NCBI RefSeq assembly: GCF_020832205.1
Contig: NZ_JAFIFD010000030.1
Location: 1 to 64,000, forward strand
DNA: 64,000 nt
Direction of reading: 5' to 3'
Origin: Exiguobacterium sp.
GTDB lineage: Bacteria; Bacillota; Bacilli; Exiguobacteriales; Exiguobacteriaceae
The notes below the pieces were generated by a model, which searched no databases, was not told the origin of the DNA, and saw only the letters and a program-made list of their open reading frames with translations. Of this stretch, positions 42,492-50,938 are shown piece by piece. Position 1 is the first letter of the stretch. Each line of letters starts with the position of its first letter. A program made the position numbers and the translations under genes.

Positions 42492-43345
42492 TATTTACGG
42501 ATCGTTTGAATGATGACGCGGTCGATCCAGTCATCAAGTTGCGTGAAGACGAACCCGGCTTTTTTCGCCTCAGCGATCGACATATAATAGTCGACGTCCG
42601 TGTCATACGGGGACGACTCCCCGTCCTTGATGATGTGGACCGGTTTGCCGAGGTGGTGGCCAATCCGTTCCATGAGTGCCCCCACGGACATCACCCCTTC
42701 GCTCGCTGCGTTGAACGGGCCGGTGACGTTCGCTCGGCCGACCCATTCTAAAAAGGCGGCCGCCTCAAAACTTGAGATGAAGCCCATTTTCGCTTCCGGG
42801 TGATGAAGGACGATCGGCTCTTCCCGACGAATCGCATCGACATAAAATTTGAGCCGGTCCGTATAGTCGTCCGGACCGAGCACAATCGGAAAACGAACGG
42901 TCGCGACCGGGAATGAGGCGCGATGGAAGAAATACGACTCGGCCTCCCGCTTCCCTTGCCCGTAGTCATGTTCTGCTTCGAGATGATAATCGAAATGAAG
43001 CGGGTTGAAGTCACTTTCCTTTAAATTGGCGCCAGGGGCATATACGGACAACGTGGATGTCAGCACATACTTGCCGACGTGGTCCAAAAACGCATCTGCC
43101 GCGATTTTCGCCTGGTACGGCGAGAAACAAATATTGTCATAGACGAGATCGTAATGGTCACGCGATAAGTCTTTCATCGTCGCGACCGACTGCCGGTCCC
43201 CTTTGATCGAACGGATCCCTTCCGCCTCAGGTACTTGCAGTTGCCCTCGCGTCACGATCGTCACGTCGTCCCCTGCCTCGGCCAAGCGGAGCGCCAATCG
43301 CTTCCCGAAATAGCGCGACCCACCGAAAATCAGTACTTTTCTCAT
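42491..43345 (-). CDS. NAD-dependent epimerase/dehydratase (extended SDR-like)
   Basis: 284 aa. Rossmann glycine motif FGGSRYFGKRL (residues 7-17; GGxxxxG variant), an Arg after strand 2 (VTRGQ) suggesting NADP preference, and YGQGKREAE (Tyr-x3-Lys, near residue 135) as the catalytic pair. The GGSRYFGK start is shared with CSP41/RhaT-like epimerases of Gram-positives. Substrate unknown. ATG 43345 has AAGGGGG eight bases upstream; the 33-codon longer frame begins in intergenic DNA. Downstream of, and co-directional with, the HesB-type gene but separated by its terminator. Confidence 0.8.
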   Translation of the reverse strand: MRKVLIFGGSRYFGKRLALRLAEAGDDVTIVTRGQLQVPEAEGIRSIKGDRQSVATMKDLSRDHYDLVYDNICFSPYQAKIAADAFLDHVGKYVLTSTLSVYAPGANLKESDFNPLHFDYHLEAEHDYGQGKREAESYFFHRASFPVATVRFPIVLGPDDYTDRLKFYVDAIRREEPIVLHHPEAKMGFISSFEAAAFLEWVGRANVTGPFNAASEGVMSVGALMERIGHHLGKPVHIIKDGESSPYDTDVDYYMSIAEAKKAGFVFTQLDDWIDRVIIQTIRK

Positions 43346-43413
43346 CCTGTCTGCCCCCTTTTCATCCTTCTCTCTCCAATATTCCCGTTCATTTCCTTGG
43401 AATAACCTGCGAA

Positions 43414-43447
43414 CAAAAAAAGGTCGCAGACGAAATGTCTGCAACCT
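43414..43447 (-). terminator. HesB-type gene terminator
   Basis: Minus strand AGGTTGCAGAC-ATTTC-GTCTGCGACCT followed by TTTTTTTG. Confidence 0.85.
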
Positions 43448-43453
43448 GTATGT

Positions 43454-43810
43454 TCAGCAATCTCCCGGCGTACCGGCGTTCGACGCCGTCCGGAAACTCG
43501 AACCGCAACCACACGTCGCGATGGCGTTCGGGTTTTTAATCGTGAAGCCGCCCCCGAGCATCGACTGTTTATAGTCGATCTCGAGTCCGTCGACGACTCC
43601 GTGATCGGCCTCGGCGACGATGACGCGGACTCCGTGATGGTCAAACTGGACGTCTTTGTCCGTCTTCTCCTCATCGAATCCCATTCCATAAGACAAGCCG
43701 GTACATCCGCCTCCTTGCACTTTAATCCGTAAATATTGACCCTCGGGGCGTTCGGTCTGTTTCATCATATCGATGACCTGAAGCGCCGCTGACTCAGTCA
43801 AATGAATCAT
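43454..43810 (-). CDS. A-type Fe-S carrier (HesB/IscA/ErpA family, YutM-like)
   Basis: 118 aa. The three cluster-ligating cysteines are in GGGCTGLSY (near residue 36) and CGCGSSF (near 100-102), the standard A-type pattern. Carries Fe-S clusters to target enzymes. The C-terminus has an extra NAGTPGDC tail with a fourth cysteine, absent from typical members. RBS GGAGG seven bases before ATG. SufB and two Nfu-type domains are encoded elsewhere in the window. Confidence 0.9.
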   Translation of the reverse strand: MIHLTESAALQVIDMMKQTERPEGQYLRIKVQGGGCTGLSYGMGFDEEKTDKDVQFDHHGVRVIVAEADHGVVDGLEIDYKQSMLGGGFTIKNPNAIATCGCGSSFRTASNAGTPGDC

Positions 43811-43852
43811 CTGAACTCCTCCTTCATTATCTTCATATCAAGTCAACTCACT

Positions 43853-43880
43853 TGAGATTTTGTGAAATATCTTGTATAAC
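43853..43880 (+). promoter_or_regulatory. ribU promoter
   Basis: TTGAGA (43853-43858), 16-nt spacer, TATAAC (43875-43880), about 25 bp before the FMN aptamer. Confidence 0.65.
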
Positions 43881-43910
43881 TAAACTGTAACAAAAAAAAT
43901 TAAATCGTTC

Positions 43911-44160
43911 CATCTTCGGGGCAGGGTGAAATTCCCGACCGGCGGTATTGAAGACAAGTTCTTCTCAGCCCGTGAGCGAGCAAGGCGTTGCTTGCTGATT
44001 TCGTGAGATTCGAAAGCCGACAGTATAGTCTGGATGGGAGAAGATGGCGGCATCCGACCGATATCCGGATGTTTTCTTTGGCGTGGTCTCCATACCGATG
44101 AGAACATCTATTTCGTATGCGCGTAAACTCTCCCGATTGTATGATGCAATCGGGTTTTTC
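43911..44160 (+). ncRNA. FMN riboswitch (RFN element) with terminator
   Basis: Aptamer 43911-44047: closing stem CATCTTC/GAAGATG, conserved GGGGCAGGGTGAAATTCCCGACCGG-type core, AGCCCGTGAGC, and GAAAGCCGACAGTATAGTCTGGATGGGAG. Expression platform: terminator CCCGATTG...CAATCGGG then TTTTT (44132-44159). FMN binding should favour termination before ribU. Confidence 0.95.
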
Positions 44161-44208
44161 TATGCGACGGGTGCCATTCATCAAGGAGCGACAAAAGGAG
44201 AGATTTTG

Positions 44209-44796
44209 ATGAAAACAACGCGTAACAAACGATTGACAACACTGGTGACGTTATCGATGCTCGGGGCGATCTCATTCGTGCTCATGCTCTTTAACTTCCC
44301 GCTGCCTTTCCTGCCACCGTTCTTAAAAGTGGACTTCAGTGACATCCCAGCGCTCGTCGCCGGTATCGTCTTTTCCCCACTCGCAGGCGTCGTGGTCGTC
44401 GCTCTAAAAAATGTCCTTTATTATGTCTTTAACGGCGGCGGCGTGCCGGTCGGTGAACTCGCGAACTTCTTCGCAGGTGTCGCCTTCATGTATCCGGTCG
44501 CTTGGTTCTACCATAAACGTAAAACGAATAAAGCGCTCGCTTCAGGCCTTGTGGCCGGAACGATCACGATGGCGCTCAGCTTGGCCATCTTAAACTATGT
44601 ACTCATCTTACCGGCCTACGCGTTCTTCTTCGGGATGGCTGAAATGGCGGACCCGGCCGTGAAAACAAACCTCGTTCTTTACGGGATCTTGCCGTTTAAC
44701 TTCATTAAAGCTTTGCTGATCACCGCCTTGTTCGTCCCGCTCTTCATCAAGTTGAAGCCGTGGATCGAACGTCAGCGCATGCAGCTTCAAGCGTAA
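44209..44796 (+). CDS. ribU: Riboflavin ECF transporter S component RibU
   Basis: 195 aa, six transmembrane helices, the S (substrate-binding) subunit of an energy-coupling-factor importer; the shared EcfA/A'/T module must be elsewhere. Features: an N-terminal helix with AISFVLMLFNFPLPFLPPFLKVDFSDIPALVAG, the RibU pattern, and GGGVPVGELANFFAG. The FMN riboswitch directly upstream supports the substrate. ATG 44209 has AAAGGAG eight bases upstream; a longer frame runs through the riboswitch and is not coding. Followed by a terminator. Confidence 0.94.
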   Translation: MKTTRNKRLTTLVTLSMLGAISFVLMLFNFPLPFLPPFLKVDFSDIPALVAGIVFSPLAGVVVVALKNVLYYVFNGGGVPVGELANFFAGVAFMYPVAWFYHKRKTNKALASGLVAGTITMALSLAILNYVLILPAYAFFFGMAEMADPAVKTNLVLYGILPFNFIKALLITALFVPLFIKLKPWIERQRMQLQA

Positions 44797-44800
44797 CACG

Positions 44801-44834
44801 AACGCGTCTAGGAACATTCCTAGACGCGTTTTTA
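44801..44834 (+). terminator. ribU terminator
   Basis: AACGCGTCTAGGAA-CAT-TTCCTAGACGCGTT followed by TTT. Confidence 0.88.
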
Positions 44835-44898
44835 CGTCTTCGCCCCTCATCAATACCAACACAACCCTACTACACGACCACGACCAGCCCTAGCCCAC

Positions 44899-44930
44899 AA
44901 AAAAAGAGTGACCACCGAAGTGATCACTCT
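44899..44930 (-). terminator. nupC terminator
   Basis: Minus strand AGAGTGATCA-CTTCGGTGG-TCACTCT followed by seven T. Confidence 0.8.
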
Positions 44931-44947
44931 GCGTATACCGTGTTTGA

Positions 44948-46159
44948 TTAGAGAAGAAGTCCAGCGAGTGTCGCCGACATCAAGTTGGCAAGCGTACCTG
45001 CGAGAATCGCGAGGACACCCATGCGCGCGATATCACCACGACGGTTCGGCGCCATACCACCTAGACCACCGAGAAGGATCGCGAGTGACGAAATGTTAGC
45101 GAATCCACAGAGCGCGAACGCTATCATCGCTTCTGTACGAGCAGACAACTCACCAGAACCGATAATCGGTGCGAATTCTGAGAAGGCAACGAATTCGTTC
45201 AAGACGAGTTTTTGTCCAAGGAAGCTACCGAACTGGACAGCATCTGCCCATGGTACACCGATGACGAATGCGAGCGGAGCAAACACATAACCGAGAATCA
45301 ATTGAACCGTAAGACCGTCGAATCCGAACAAGCCACCGATTCCACCAAGAATCAAGTTAACGAGGGCGATGAGTGAAACGAATGCGAGAAGCATCGCACC
45401 GACGTTCAAGGCGAGGAAGAGACCGTCTGACGCACCACGAGCAGCTGCATCGACGAAGTTCGCCGGTTTGTTCTCTTCATCGACTGCGATGTCGATGTTA
45501 TCATCCGGTACATCCGTTTCCGGAACGATGATTTTCGCGAACATAAGACCAGCTGGTGCTGCCATGAAACTTGCAGCGAGCAAGTATGAGAGCGGTACAC
45601 CGAGCGCAGCGTATCCGGCAAGTACTGAACCGGCAACCGACGCGAGACCACCGACCATGACTGCAAAGAGTTCAGATTGCGTCATTGAAGGAAGATACGG
45701 TTTGATGACGAGTGGTGCTTCGGTTTGACCGACGAAAATGTTCGCCGTTGCCGAGAGCGACTCCTTACGTGACGTACCGAGTGCTTTCGAAAGTGCCGTA
45801 CCGAGAATCCGGATGACCCACTGCATAACTCCTACATAGTATAGAAGAGCGATGAGTGATGACATGAAGACGATGATCGTCAACACTTGGAACGCGAAGA
45901 CGAAGTTGTCCCCGCCTACGGCTGTGCCGAAGACGAAGCTAATTCCTGCGTTCGCCGTGTTCAAGACGTTTTGAACCCCTTCCGAGATCCAAAGCAAGAC
46001 CGCCCGTCCTGCTGACGTATAAAGTACGAGGAAGGCGAATAAGAACTGAATAGCGAATGCCGCGAGGACGGTGCGCCACTTGATCGCTTTACGGTTGGTT
46101 GAGAAGATGTAAGCGATTCCAATTAATACCAAAATACCAACCACACTCATGATTTTCAT
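44948..46159 (-). CDS. nupC: NupC-type concentrative nucleoside transporter
   Basis: 403 aa, CNT family. About ten membrane segments; the nucleoside-binding motif GQTEAPLVIKPYL (near residue 142) and the second half signature ALCGFANISSLAILLGGLGGMAP (near 345) are clear. Imports nucleosides by proton or sodium symport. The start ATG has AAAGGAG ten bases upstream. A CcpA-type cre lies in the promoter region, consistent with carbon catabolite control of nucleoside use. Confidence 0.93.
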   Translation of the reverse strand: MKIMSVVGILVLIGIAYIFSTNRKAIKWRTVLAAFAIQFLFAFLVLYTSAGRAVLLWISEGVQNVLNTANAGISFVFGTAVGGDNFVFAFQVLTIIVFMSSLIALLYYVGVMQWVIRILGTALSKALGTSRKESLSATANIFVGQTEAPLVIKPYLPSMTQSELFAVMVGGLASVAGSVLAGYAALGVPLSYLLAASFMAAPAGLMFAKIIVPETDVPDDNIDIAVDEENKPANFVDAAARGASDGLFLALNVGAMLLAFVSLIALVNLILGGIGGLFGFDGLTVQLILGYVFAPLAFVIGVPWADAVQFGSFLGQKLVLNEFVAFSEFAPIIGSGELSARTEAMIAFALCGFANISSLAILLGGLGGMAPNRRGDIARMGVLAILAGTLANLMSATLAGLLL

Positions 46160-46234
46160 TAGTGTTTTGCTCCTTTCATATTAAGAAAAGCCGTTATAAT
46201 GTGTCATACCCGAAAAGAGATGTGTCCTACCGTT

Positions 46235-46248
46235 TGAAACGCTTTCTT
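46235..46248. promoter_or_regulatory. cre-like site before nupC
   Basis: TGAAACGCTTTCTT (minus AAGAAAGCGTTTCA), a good match to the CcpA consensus, about 75 bp upstream of the nupC start. Confidence 0.6.
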
Positions 46249-46332
46249 TTTCTGATGTTAAACGTCAGACAACCTACATTCGAACCTCTTTGAATATACC
46301 AGACCACTTTTAAAAAAGCAACGGGTCAAAAA

Positions 46333-46364
46333 GAAAAAAAGTTTGAAGAAACTCCAAACTTTTT
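46333..46364 (-). terminator. yuzB terminator
   Basis: Minus strand AAAAAGTTTG-GAGTTTCTT-CAAACTTTTTTT, overlapping the stop codon. Confidence 0.75.
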
Positions 46365-46596
46365 ACCATGCCATTTCTTCGATTTTTTCATATACGTTCG
46401 TCACGAGTTCTTCCGGTGTCTCCCCTGTCACGACTTCACCGTCGACGAGACAAAACAAGTCGAGGGCACACACACCGCAGTAACCGGTGCAGCCATATTC
46501 CACGACGTCAAGGTCAGGGTCAGACTCGAGCTTGGCGCGGGCGATTTGTGAGCCCATTGCTAAGTTCGAGGCACAGAACTCGATGATTGGATTCAT
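46363..46596 (-). CDS. yuzB: YuzB-like DUF1450 protein
   Basis: 77 aa. Begins [13 protein letters not shown], like B. subtilis YuzB, with C8 and a second cysteine group [16 protein letters not shown] (about residues 35-50) that could bind an Fe-S cluster or metal; [14 protein letters not shown] closes the domain (thioredoxin-like ferredoxin pattern). Function unknown. Divergently transcribed from yutJ, the same pairing as in B. subtilis. Start chosen by that alignment; GGTGAA is seven bases upstream. Confidence 0.82.
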   Translation of the reverse strand: MNPIIEFCASNLAMGSQIARAKLESDPDLDVVEYGCTGYCGVCALDLFCLVDGEVVTGETPEELVTNVYEKIEEMAW

Positions 46597-46697
46597 CATT
46601 TCTTTCACCGTCTTTCTTTCCTTTATTCTAAGGAAAATGGTTCTTCTACGGCAGATTATAACATGATACAGTTAAAGAGTAACAAAGGGGGATTTTT

Positions 46698-47753
46698 ATG
46701 CGCAAATTAGTCGTCTTAGGAGGCGGTTACGGGGGAATGCGTGTCATCGAACGTGTGCTCAGCCATCAGCTGAACGACGTGTCGATCACACTCGTCGATC
46801 GTCTGCCTTATCACGGATTAAAAACAGAGTATTATGCACTAGCCGCTGGAACGGTGTCAGACCGTGACATTCGGGTCGACTTCCCGGAAGGAATCGACTA
46901 CATATACGGCCAAGTGGCGGACATCGACACGACAGATAAAATGGTCTTGCTCGCAAGCGGGGAAAAAGTACCGTATGACGACCTCGTCATCGGGCTAGGT
47001 TGCGAAGACAAGTACCACAACGTGCCTGGAGCAGCTGAATTCACGTACAGCATCCAAACGCTTGAAGAATCGCGGAAGACGCAACAAGCGATCAACGGCC
47101 TCTCGCCCGGTTCTGTCGTCTCGATCGTCGGTGCCGGCCTGTCCGGAGTCGAGCTCGCGAGTGAGCTTCGGGAAAGTCGGCCCGACTTGACCGTTCGTCT
47201 CTTCGACCGTGGCCCGTCCGTCTTGTCATTCTTGTCAAACCGCGTCTCGATGTACGTCCAGTCCTGGTTCGAAGATCATGGCGTCGACGTCATCAACAAC
47301 GCCAACATTACGCGCGTCGATGCGGACGGGCTTTGGAACCATGAAGAGCTGTTCGCATCAGACATGATCGTCTGGACGGCGGGCATTCAACCGGTCGCGG
47401 TCGTCCGCAACCAAGGTTGGGAGCTCGATGGCGGTGGCCGTGTCAAATTGACACCGCACCATCACGTCCCGGAAGCACCGGACGTCTTCATCGTCGGGGA
47501 TAACGCGAGCCTTCCGTACGCGCCTTCGGGCCAACTTGCCGAAGCCCAAGCCGAGCAAATCGTCCAAGTGCTCCTCTGCAAATGGAAAGGCGTCGCTTAT
47601 CCAGACCTTCCCGCCATCAAACTGCGGGGCACGCTCGGTTCACTCGGAAAGAAAGCCGGGTTCGGCGTTTTCATGGGCAAACAATCGCTCACGGGGAAAG
47701 TCGCACGACTGCTCAAGTCGGGCATCTTGTGGAAGCATAAAGTCATCAAATAA
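46698..47753 (+). CDS. yutJ: NADH dehydrogenase-like flavoprotein YutJ
   Basis: 351 aa pyridine-nucleotide-disulphide oxidoreductase of the NDH-2 type. FAD loop VVLGGGYGGMR (residues 5-15), NAD(P) loop VSIVGAGLSGVELASEL (near 142-158) and FAD contact DVFIVGDNAS (near 262). Shorter than Ndh (403 aa) and lacks the long membrane-docking C-terminus, but keeps a basic amphipathic end (ARLLKSGILWKHKVIK). Electron acceptor unknown. AAAGGGGG precedes the ATG. Confidence 0.88.
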   Translation: MRKLVVLGGGYGGMRVIERVLSHQLNDVSITLVDRLPYHGLKTEYYALAAGTVSDRDIRVDFPEGIDYIYGQVADIDTTDKMVLLASGEKVPYDDLVIGLGCEDKYHNVPGAAEFTYSIQTLEESRKTQQAINGLSPGSVVSIVGAGLSGVELASELRESRPDLTVRLFDRGPSVLSFLSNRVSMYVQSWFEDHGVDVINNANITRVDADGLWNHEELFASDMIVWTAGIQPVAVVRNQGWELDGGGRVKLTPHHHVPEAPDVFIVGDNASLPYAPSGQLAEAQAEQIVQVLLCKWKGVAYPDLPAIKLRGTLGSLGKKAGFGVFMGKQSLTGKVARLLKSGILWKHKVIK

Positions 47754-47765
47754 GCGCTCGTTACG

Positions 47766-47799
47766 ACGTGTTGTGCCGAATTCGGCATGACACGTTTTT
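47766..47799 (+). terminator. yutJ terminator
   Basis: ACGTGTTGTGCCGAA/TTCGGCATGACACGT (15-bp stem with G-U pairs) then TTTTTG. Confidence 0.85.
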
Positions 47800-47875
47800 G
47801 TATGGACGCAATCGTTGTCGTTTGAGGACGCCCGTGACAAAAGTCCTGGACCGATGTCCCCGATTTCGCATTTTA

Positions 47876-47926
47876 AATATTCTGAATATTGATACGATTG
47901 ACATCTACATCCCGATGGAAATACTT
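47876..47926 (+). promoter_or_regulatory. Subtilase promoter with CodY-like box
   Basis: AATATTCTGAATATT (47876-47890) matches 13 of 15 positions of the CodY consensus AATTTTCWGAAAATT and is a perfect palindrome. It sits 7 bp before TTGACA (47898-47903), which has a 16-nt spacer to AATACT (47920-47925). Confidence 0.5.
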
Positions 47927-48020
47927 GTTACATTATGGACACGGCATGAACGACACGTTGCTCTTATCCACGATGCGAGCAAATGTCAGACCGCCTACAT
48001 AACCTAAAGGGGGAACCACA

Positions 48021-49451
48021 TTGAAGAAAATCTGCAGCACTGTACTCGCCTCGCTTCTCGTCTTGTCATCAGCTCCACAAATCGCGGATGCGTCTAGCGA
48101 TAACGGCAAAGAACGCGTCATCGTCGTCTTCAAAGACTCGGCCAAAAAGAATCCGCTCTCGATCCCGGGACTTGAAGTTCGTCAGCAATACGCGAACATT
48201 CCGGCCGCGGCGCTTGAAGTACCGAAAGCTGCCTTGAACGGCTTGAAGAACAACCCGAACATCGCCCACGTCGAAGTCGACCAAACCGTTCAAATCGAAA
48301 ACCAGACGCAAGACTGGGGCATTCCAAAACTAAAAGCACCGGCGGCATGGCAGAGCGGTTTCACCGGAAAAGGCGTCAAAATCTCCGTCGTCGATACCGG
48401 CATCTCGGCACACCCTGACTTAACGATTTCGGGCGGTGCCTCATTCAGTAGCGTGACGAGCTCATACGCCGACGACAACGGTCACGGAACTCACGTTGCC
48501 GGGATTATCGCCGCTCGCAACAACAGTATCGGTACGGTCGGGATCGCCCACGAAGCGAGCATCTATGCCGTCAAAGCGCTCGAAGCGAACGGTAGCGGTA
48601 GCCTGTCGAGCATCATCGCCGGAATCGACTGGTCGATCTCGAACCAAATGGATATCATCAACTTGAGTTTAGGTACGACGAGCCATTCGTCAACGCTTCA
48701 GCAAGTCGTCGACCGGGCGAACAACGCCGGCATCCTCGTCGTCGCGGCAGCAGGCAACAACGGACGGGCCGACGGTTCAGGCGACCTCGTCAACTACCCG
48801 GCTCGATACAGTTCAGCCATCGCGGTCGCAGCGACGGACATCAACAACAACCGCGCCTCGTTCTCAGCAACAGGCAGCACGGTCGAAGTCGCAGCGCCAG
48901 GCGTGAACATCAACTCGACGCTCTACAATGGCGGCTACGGTCCATTGAGCGGAACGTCGATGGCGACACCTTACGTCGCCGGTAACTTGGCGCTCATGAA
49001 ACAAGCGTATCCATCACTCTCGGCGTCACAGCTCCGGACTCGCTTGTCGCAAGACGTGATCGACCTCGGCCCAACTGGCCGCGACACATGGTTCGGTAAC
49101 GGACTCGTTCAAGCTCCAGCTTCTGGCGGCACGTCGCAACCTGTTCAAGCACTCTCGACGACAGTCACGACGTCAAAAACGACGTACAATGCCGGCGAGC
49201 AAGTCTCGATCGCTTCAACAGTACGTGACGCGAACGGTCAAGCGGTTGCCAATGCGGACGTCCGCGTGACGGTCACACAACCGAACGACGCAACGTTGAC
49301 AGGGACAGGCAAAACGGCATCGAACGGTTCGATCACGTTCACTCTCTCGACGACGTCTTCTTCACAAAAAGGTACGTACCAAGTGAAATCGGATGCGACG
49401 CTTTCTGGCTACACAGCCGGGTCGGCAACGACATCATTCCAGCTTCGCTAA
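48021..49451 (+). CDS. Secreted subtilisin-like serine protease
   Basis: 476 aa. Signal peptide 1-25 (cleavage after IADAS), inhibitor I9 propeptide (about 30-92: RVIVVFKDS...HVEVDQ), peptidase S8 domain (about 98-365) with the triad D125 (VVDTG), H158 (NGHGTH) and S313 (GTSMATP) and oxyanion N246. A further 100-residue beta-rich Ig-like (Big/invasin-type) domain follows (376-476: TTVTTSKTTYNAGEQVSI...TTSFQLR), which may bind the cell surface or polymer. Starts with TTG, AAAGGGGG seven bases upstream. Extracellular protein degradation for nutrition; the CodY-like box fits. Confidence 0.95.
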   Translation: MKKICSTVLASLLVLSSAPQIADASSDNGKERVIVVFKDSAKKNPLSIPGLEVRQQYANIPAAALEVPKAALNGLKNNPNIAHVEVDQTVQIENQTQDWGIPKLKAPAAWQSGFTGKGVKISVVDTGISAHPDLTISGGASFSSVTSSYADDNGHGTHVAGIIAARNNSIGTVGIAHEASIYAVKALEANGSGSLSSIIAGIDWSISNQMDIINLSLGTTSHSSTLQQVVDRANNAGILVVAAAGNNGRADGSGDLVNYPARYSSAIAVAATDINNNRASFSATGSTVEVAAPGVNINSTLYNGGYGPLSGTSMATPYVAGNLALMKQAYPSLSASQLRTRLSQDVIDLGPTGRDTWFGNGLVQAPASGGTSQPVQALSTTVTTSKTTYNAGEQVSIASTVRDANGQAVANADVRVTVTQPNDATLTGTGKTASNGSITFTLSTTSSSQKGTYQVKSDATLSGYTAGSATTSFQLR

Positions 49452-49455
49452 TAAA

Positions 49456-49504
49456 AACGAGTCGGACGGGTCCAGTGGACTCATCCGACTCTTCTTATTT
49501 TTGA
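49456..49504. terminator. Bidirectional terminator, subtilase / yuzD
   Basis: GAGTCGGA...TCCGACTC stem with inner GGTCC/GGACT pairing, T-rich on the right; also covers the yuzD stop. Confidence 0.75.
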
Positions 49505-49776
49505 TCGATGGCCGCATATACTTTTCGGAGTTGGACGACCCCTTCGTCCACCACTTCGCCATCCAACAGAACGAGCGGATAGAACCACTCATCTTGTTTG
49601 ATCGCCTCCGCAATCTCATCATCGACCGTCTCGAAATCGATATATTCGAACTCGAAATGATGTTCCGGATATTTACGCCCGAGCGCGCTCTGCAACCATT
49701 CGTACGTCTCTGTCGAACTCGGTGCCCCAACACAACTCGCGCATTGGACTTCGGCCCCGTATACCGTGATTTTCAT
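49495..49776 (-). CDS. yuzD: YuzD-like DUF1462 protein
   Basis: 93 aa. Begins MKITVYGAEVQCASCVGAPSS with a CxxC (C11, C14) at the start of a thioredoxin-like fold, then YEWLQSALGRKYP, FEYIDF and FYPLVLLDGEVVDEG (cis-proline region). Matches B. subtilis YuzD, whose neighbours yutJ and yutI are also here. Perhaps a redox or metal-handling protein; unproven. ATG 49776 is seven bases after AGGGGG; the ATG two codons earlier abuts the RBS. Confidence 0.85.
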   Translation of the reverse strand: MKITVYGAEVQCASCVGAPSSTETYEWLQSALGRKYPEHHFEFEYIDFETVDDEIAEAIKQDEWFYPLVLLDGEVVDEGVVQLRKVYAAIDQK

Positions 49777-49906
49777 CTCCATTCCCCCTCTTCTTTCCTA
49801 TTATACAAAATCAAGAGCACCCTCGTCATAAAACGCTCGGCGTTAATGATTGAGAAACAATCTCAAAATTGCTAGAATGAAAGAGAACCAGAAAGGGGTA
49901 GATACC

Positions 49907-50134
49907 ATGGAAATGTTCGATCAAGTCCAAGAAGTACTCGATAAATTACGCCCGTTCTTGCTTCGCGACGGTGGTGACGTTGAACTCGTAGATGTAGAAG
50001 AAGGCATCGTCAAGCTTCGTTTGATGGGTGCTTGCGGCAGTTGCCCGTCTTCAACGATTACGTTGAAAGCCGGGATTGAGCGCGCGCTCATCGAAGAAGT
50101 ACCTGGCATCGTCGAAGTTGAACAAGTATTCTAA
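49907..50134 (+). CDS. nfu: NifU C-terminal domain (Nfu) Fe-S scaffold, YutI
   Basis: 75 aa, only the Nfu domain: [22 protein letters not shown] then [11 protein letters not shown] with the cluster-binding CxxC, and [14 protein letters not shown] at the end. Such proteins carry [4Fe-4S] clusters as dimers. ATG 49907 follows AAAGGGG by eight bases; 19 upstream in-frame codons are unconserved. Encoded apart from the stand-alone N-terminal domain at 21383-21631. Confidence 0.92.
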   Translation: MEMFDQVQEVLDKLRPFLLRDGGDVELVDVEEGIVKLRLMGACGSCPSSTITLKAGIERALIEEVPGIVEVEQVF

Positions 50135-50154
50135 TTAGAAAAGGGAGACACGTG

Positions 50155-50934
50155 TCATCCCTTTTTTTCGTGCGTCCATTCGTCCAGGCTCTCGACCATG
50201 TAGGTCGGGAGCTTTTCTTGTTCCTGGATGAACGCCGGACCGTGCACGCCTGAGTTGACGTGGAGCGTCCGGATCCCGCCGTTGATGCCGAACAAGATGT
50301 CCGTATGATAGTTATCCCCGACCATGACGACCTCATCTTTCGTGAGACCGATCATCTCAAGAGCGATATCGACCATGACCGGCTCCGGCTTGCCGATAAA
50401 GAACGGGTCTTTTTCGGTCGTGACGGCTAGGACCGAGGTAAGCGCTCCGTTCCCTGGCAGGAAGCCGCGTTCTGTCGGGATGGCGATGTCCCCGTTCGTC
50501 GAAATAAAGCGCGCCCCGTTACGGATGGCCAATGCTCCTTTTGCCAGCTTTTCGTACGTGATGTGGCGATCGAGACCGATGACGACGTAATCCGCTTTCG
50601 GCTCATCCGTCACCGTAAAGCCGCGCTCTTCAAGTGCGAGGCGAAGCCCGTCTTCCCCGATCATATAAATCGTCGCTTTCGGTGTCATCTTCTCGATGTA
50701 GCGCGCTGTCGCCATCGCACTCGTCAAAACGTGCTCAGGCGTCACGTGCACACCCATCTTCACAAGTTTATCGGCCACTTGTCCAGGTGTCATCGAAGCG
50801 TTGTTCGTCACGAACAAGTACGGGAACCCCGTCGCCTCGAGCCGGTTCACGAAGTCGACCGCTGCTTTGATTGGTTCGGTCCCGGCGTACATCGTTCCGT
50901 CTAAATCAAATAAGTATCCTTTAATCGTTTCCAT
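50155..50934 (-). CDS. yutF: HAD-family phosphatase, NagD/YutF type
   Basis: 259 aa HAD superfamily IIA phosphatase. Motif I FDLDGTMY (D9, D11), motif II VTNNAS, C2-type cap in the middle, and motif III/IV lysine and acidic residues FIGKPEPVM...MVGDNYHTDI. B. subtilis YutF is the close relative; members act on small phosphorylated metabolites (for example nucleotides, 4-nitrophenyl phosphate or glycolytic side products). The ATG at 50934 removes 40 non-family residues. Begins 4 nt after the yutE stop, forming a two-gene unit as in B. subtilis. Confidence 0.9.
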   Translation of the reverse strand: METIKGYLFDLDGTMYAGTEPIKAAVDFVNRLEATGFPYLFVTNNASMTPGQVADKLVKMGVHVTPEHVLTSAMATARYIEKMTPKATIYMIGEDGLRLALEERGFTVTDEPKADYVVIGLDRHITYEKLAKGALAIRNGARFISTNGDIAIPTERGFLPGNGALTSVLAVTTEKDPFFIGKPEPVMVDIALEMIGLTKDEVVMVGDNYHTDILFGINGGIRTLHVNSGVHGPAFIQEQEKLPTYMVESLDEWTHEKKG

Positions 50935-50938
50935 CCAA

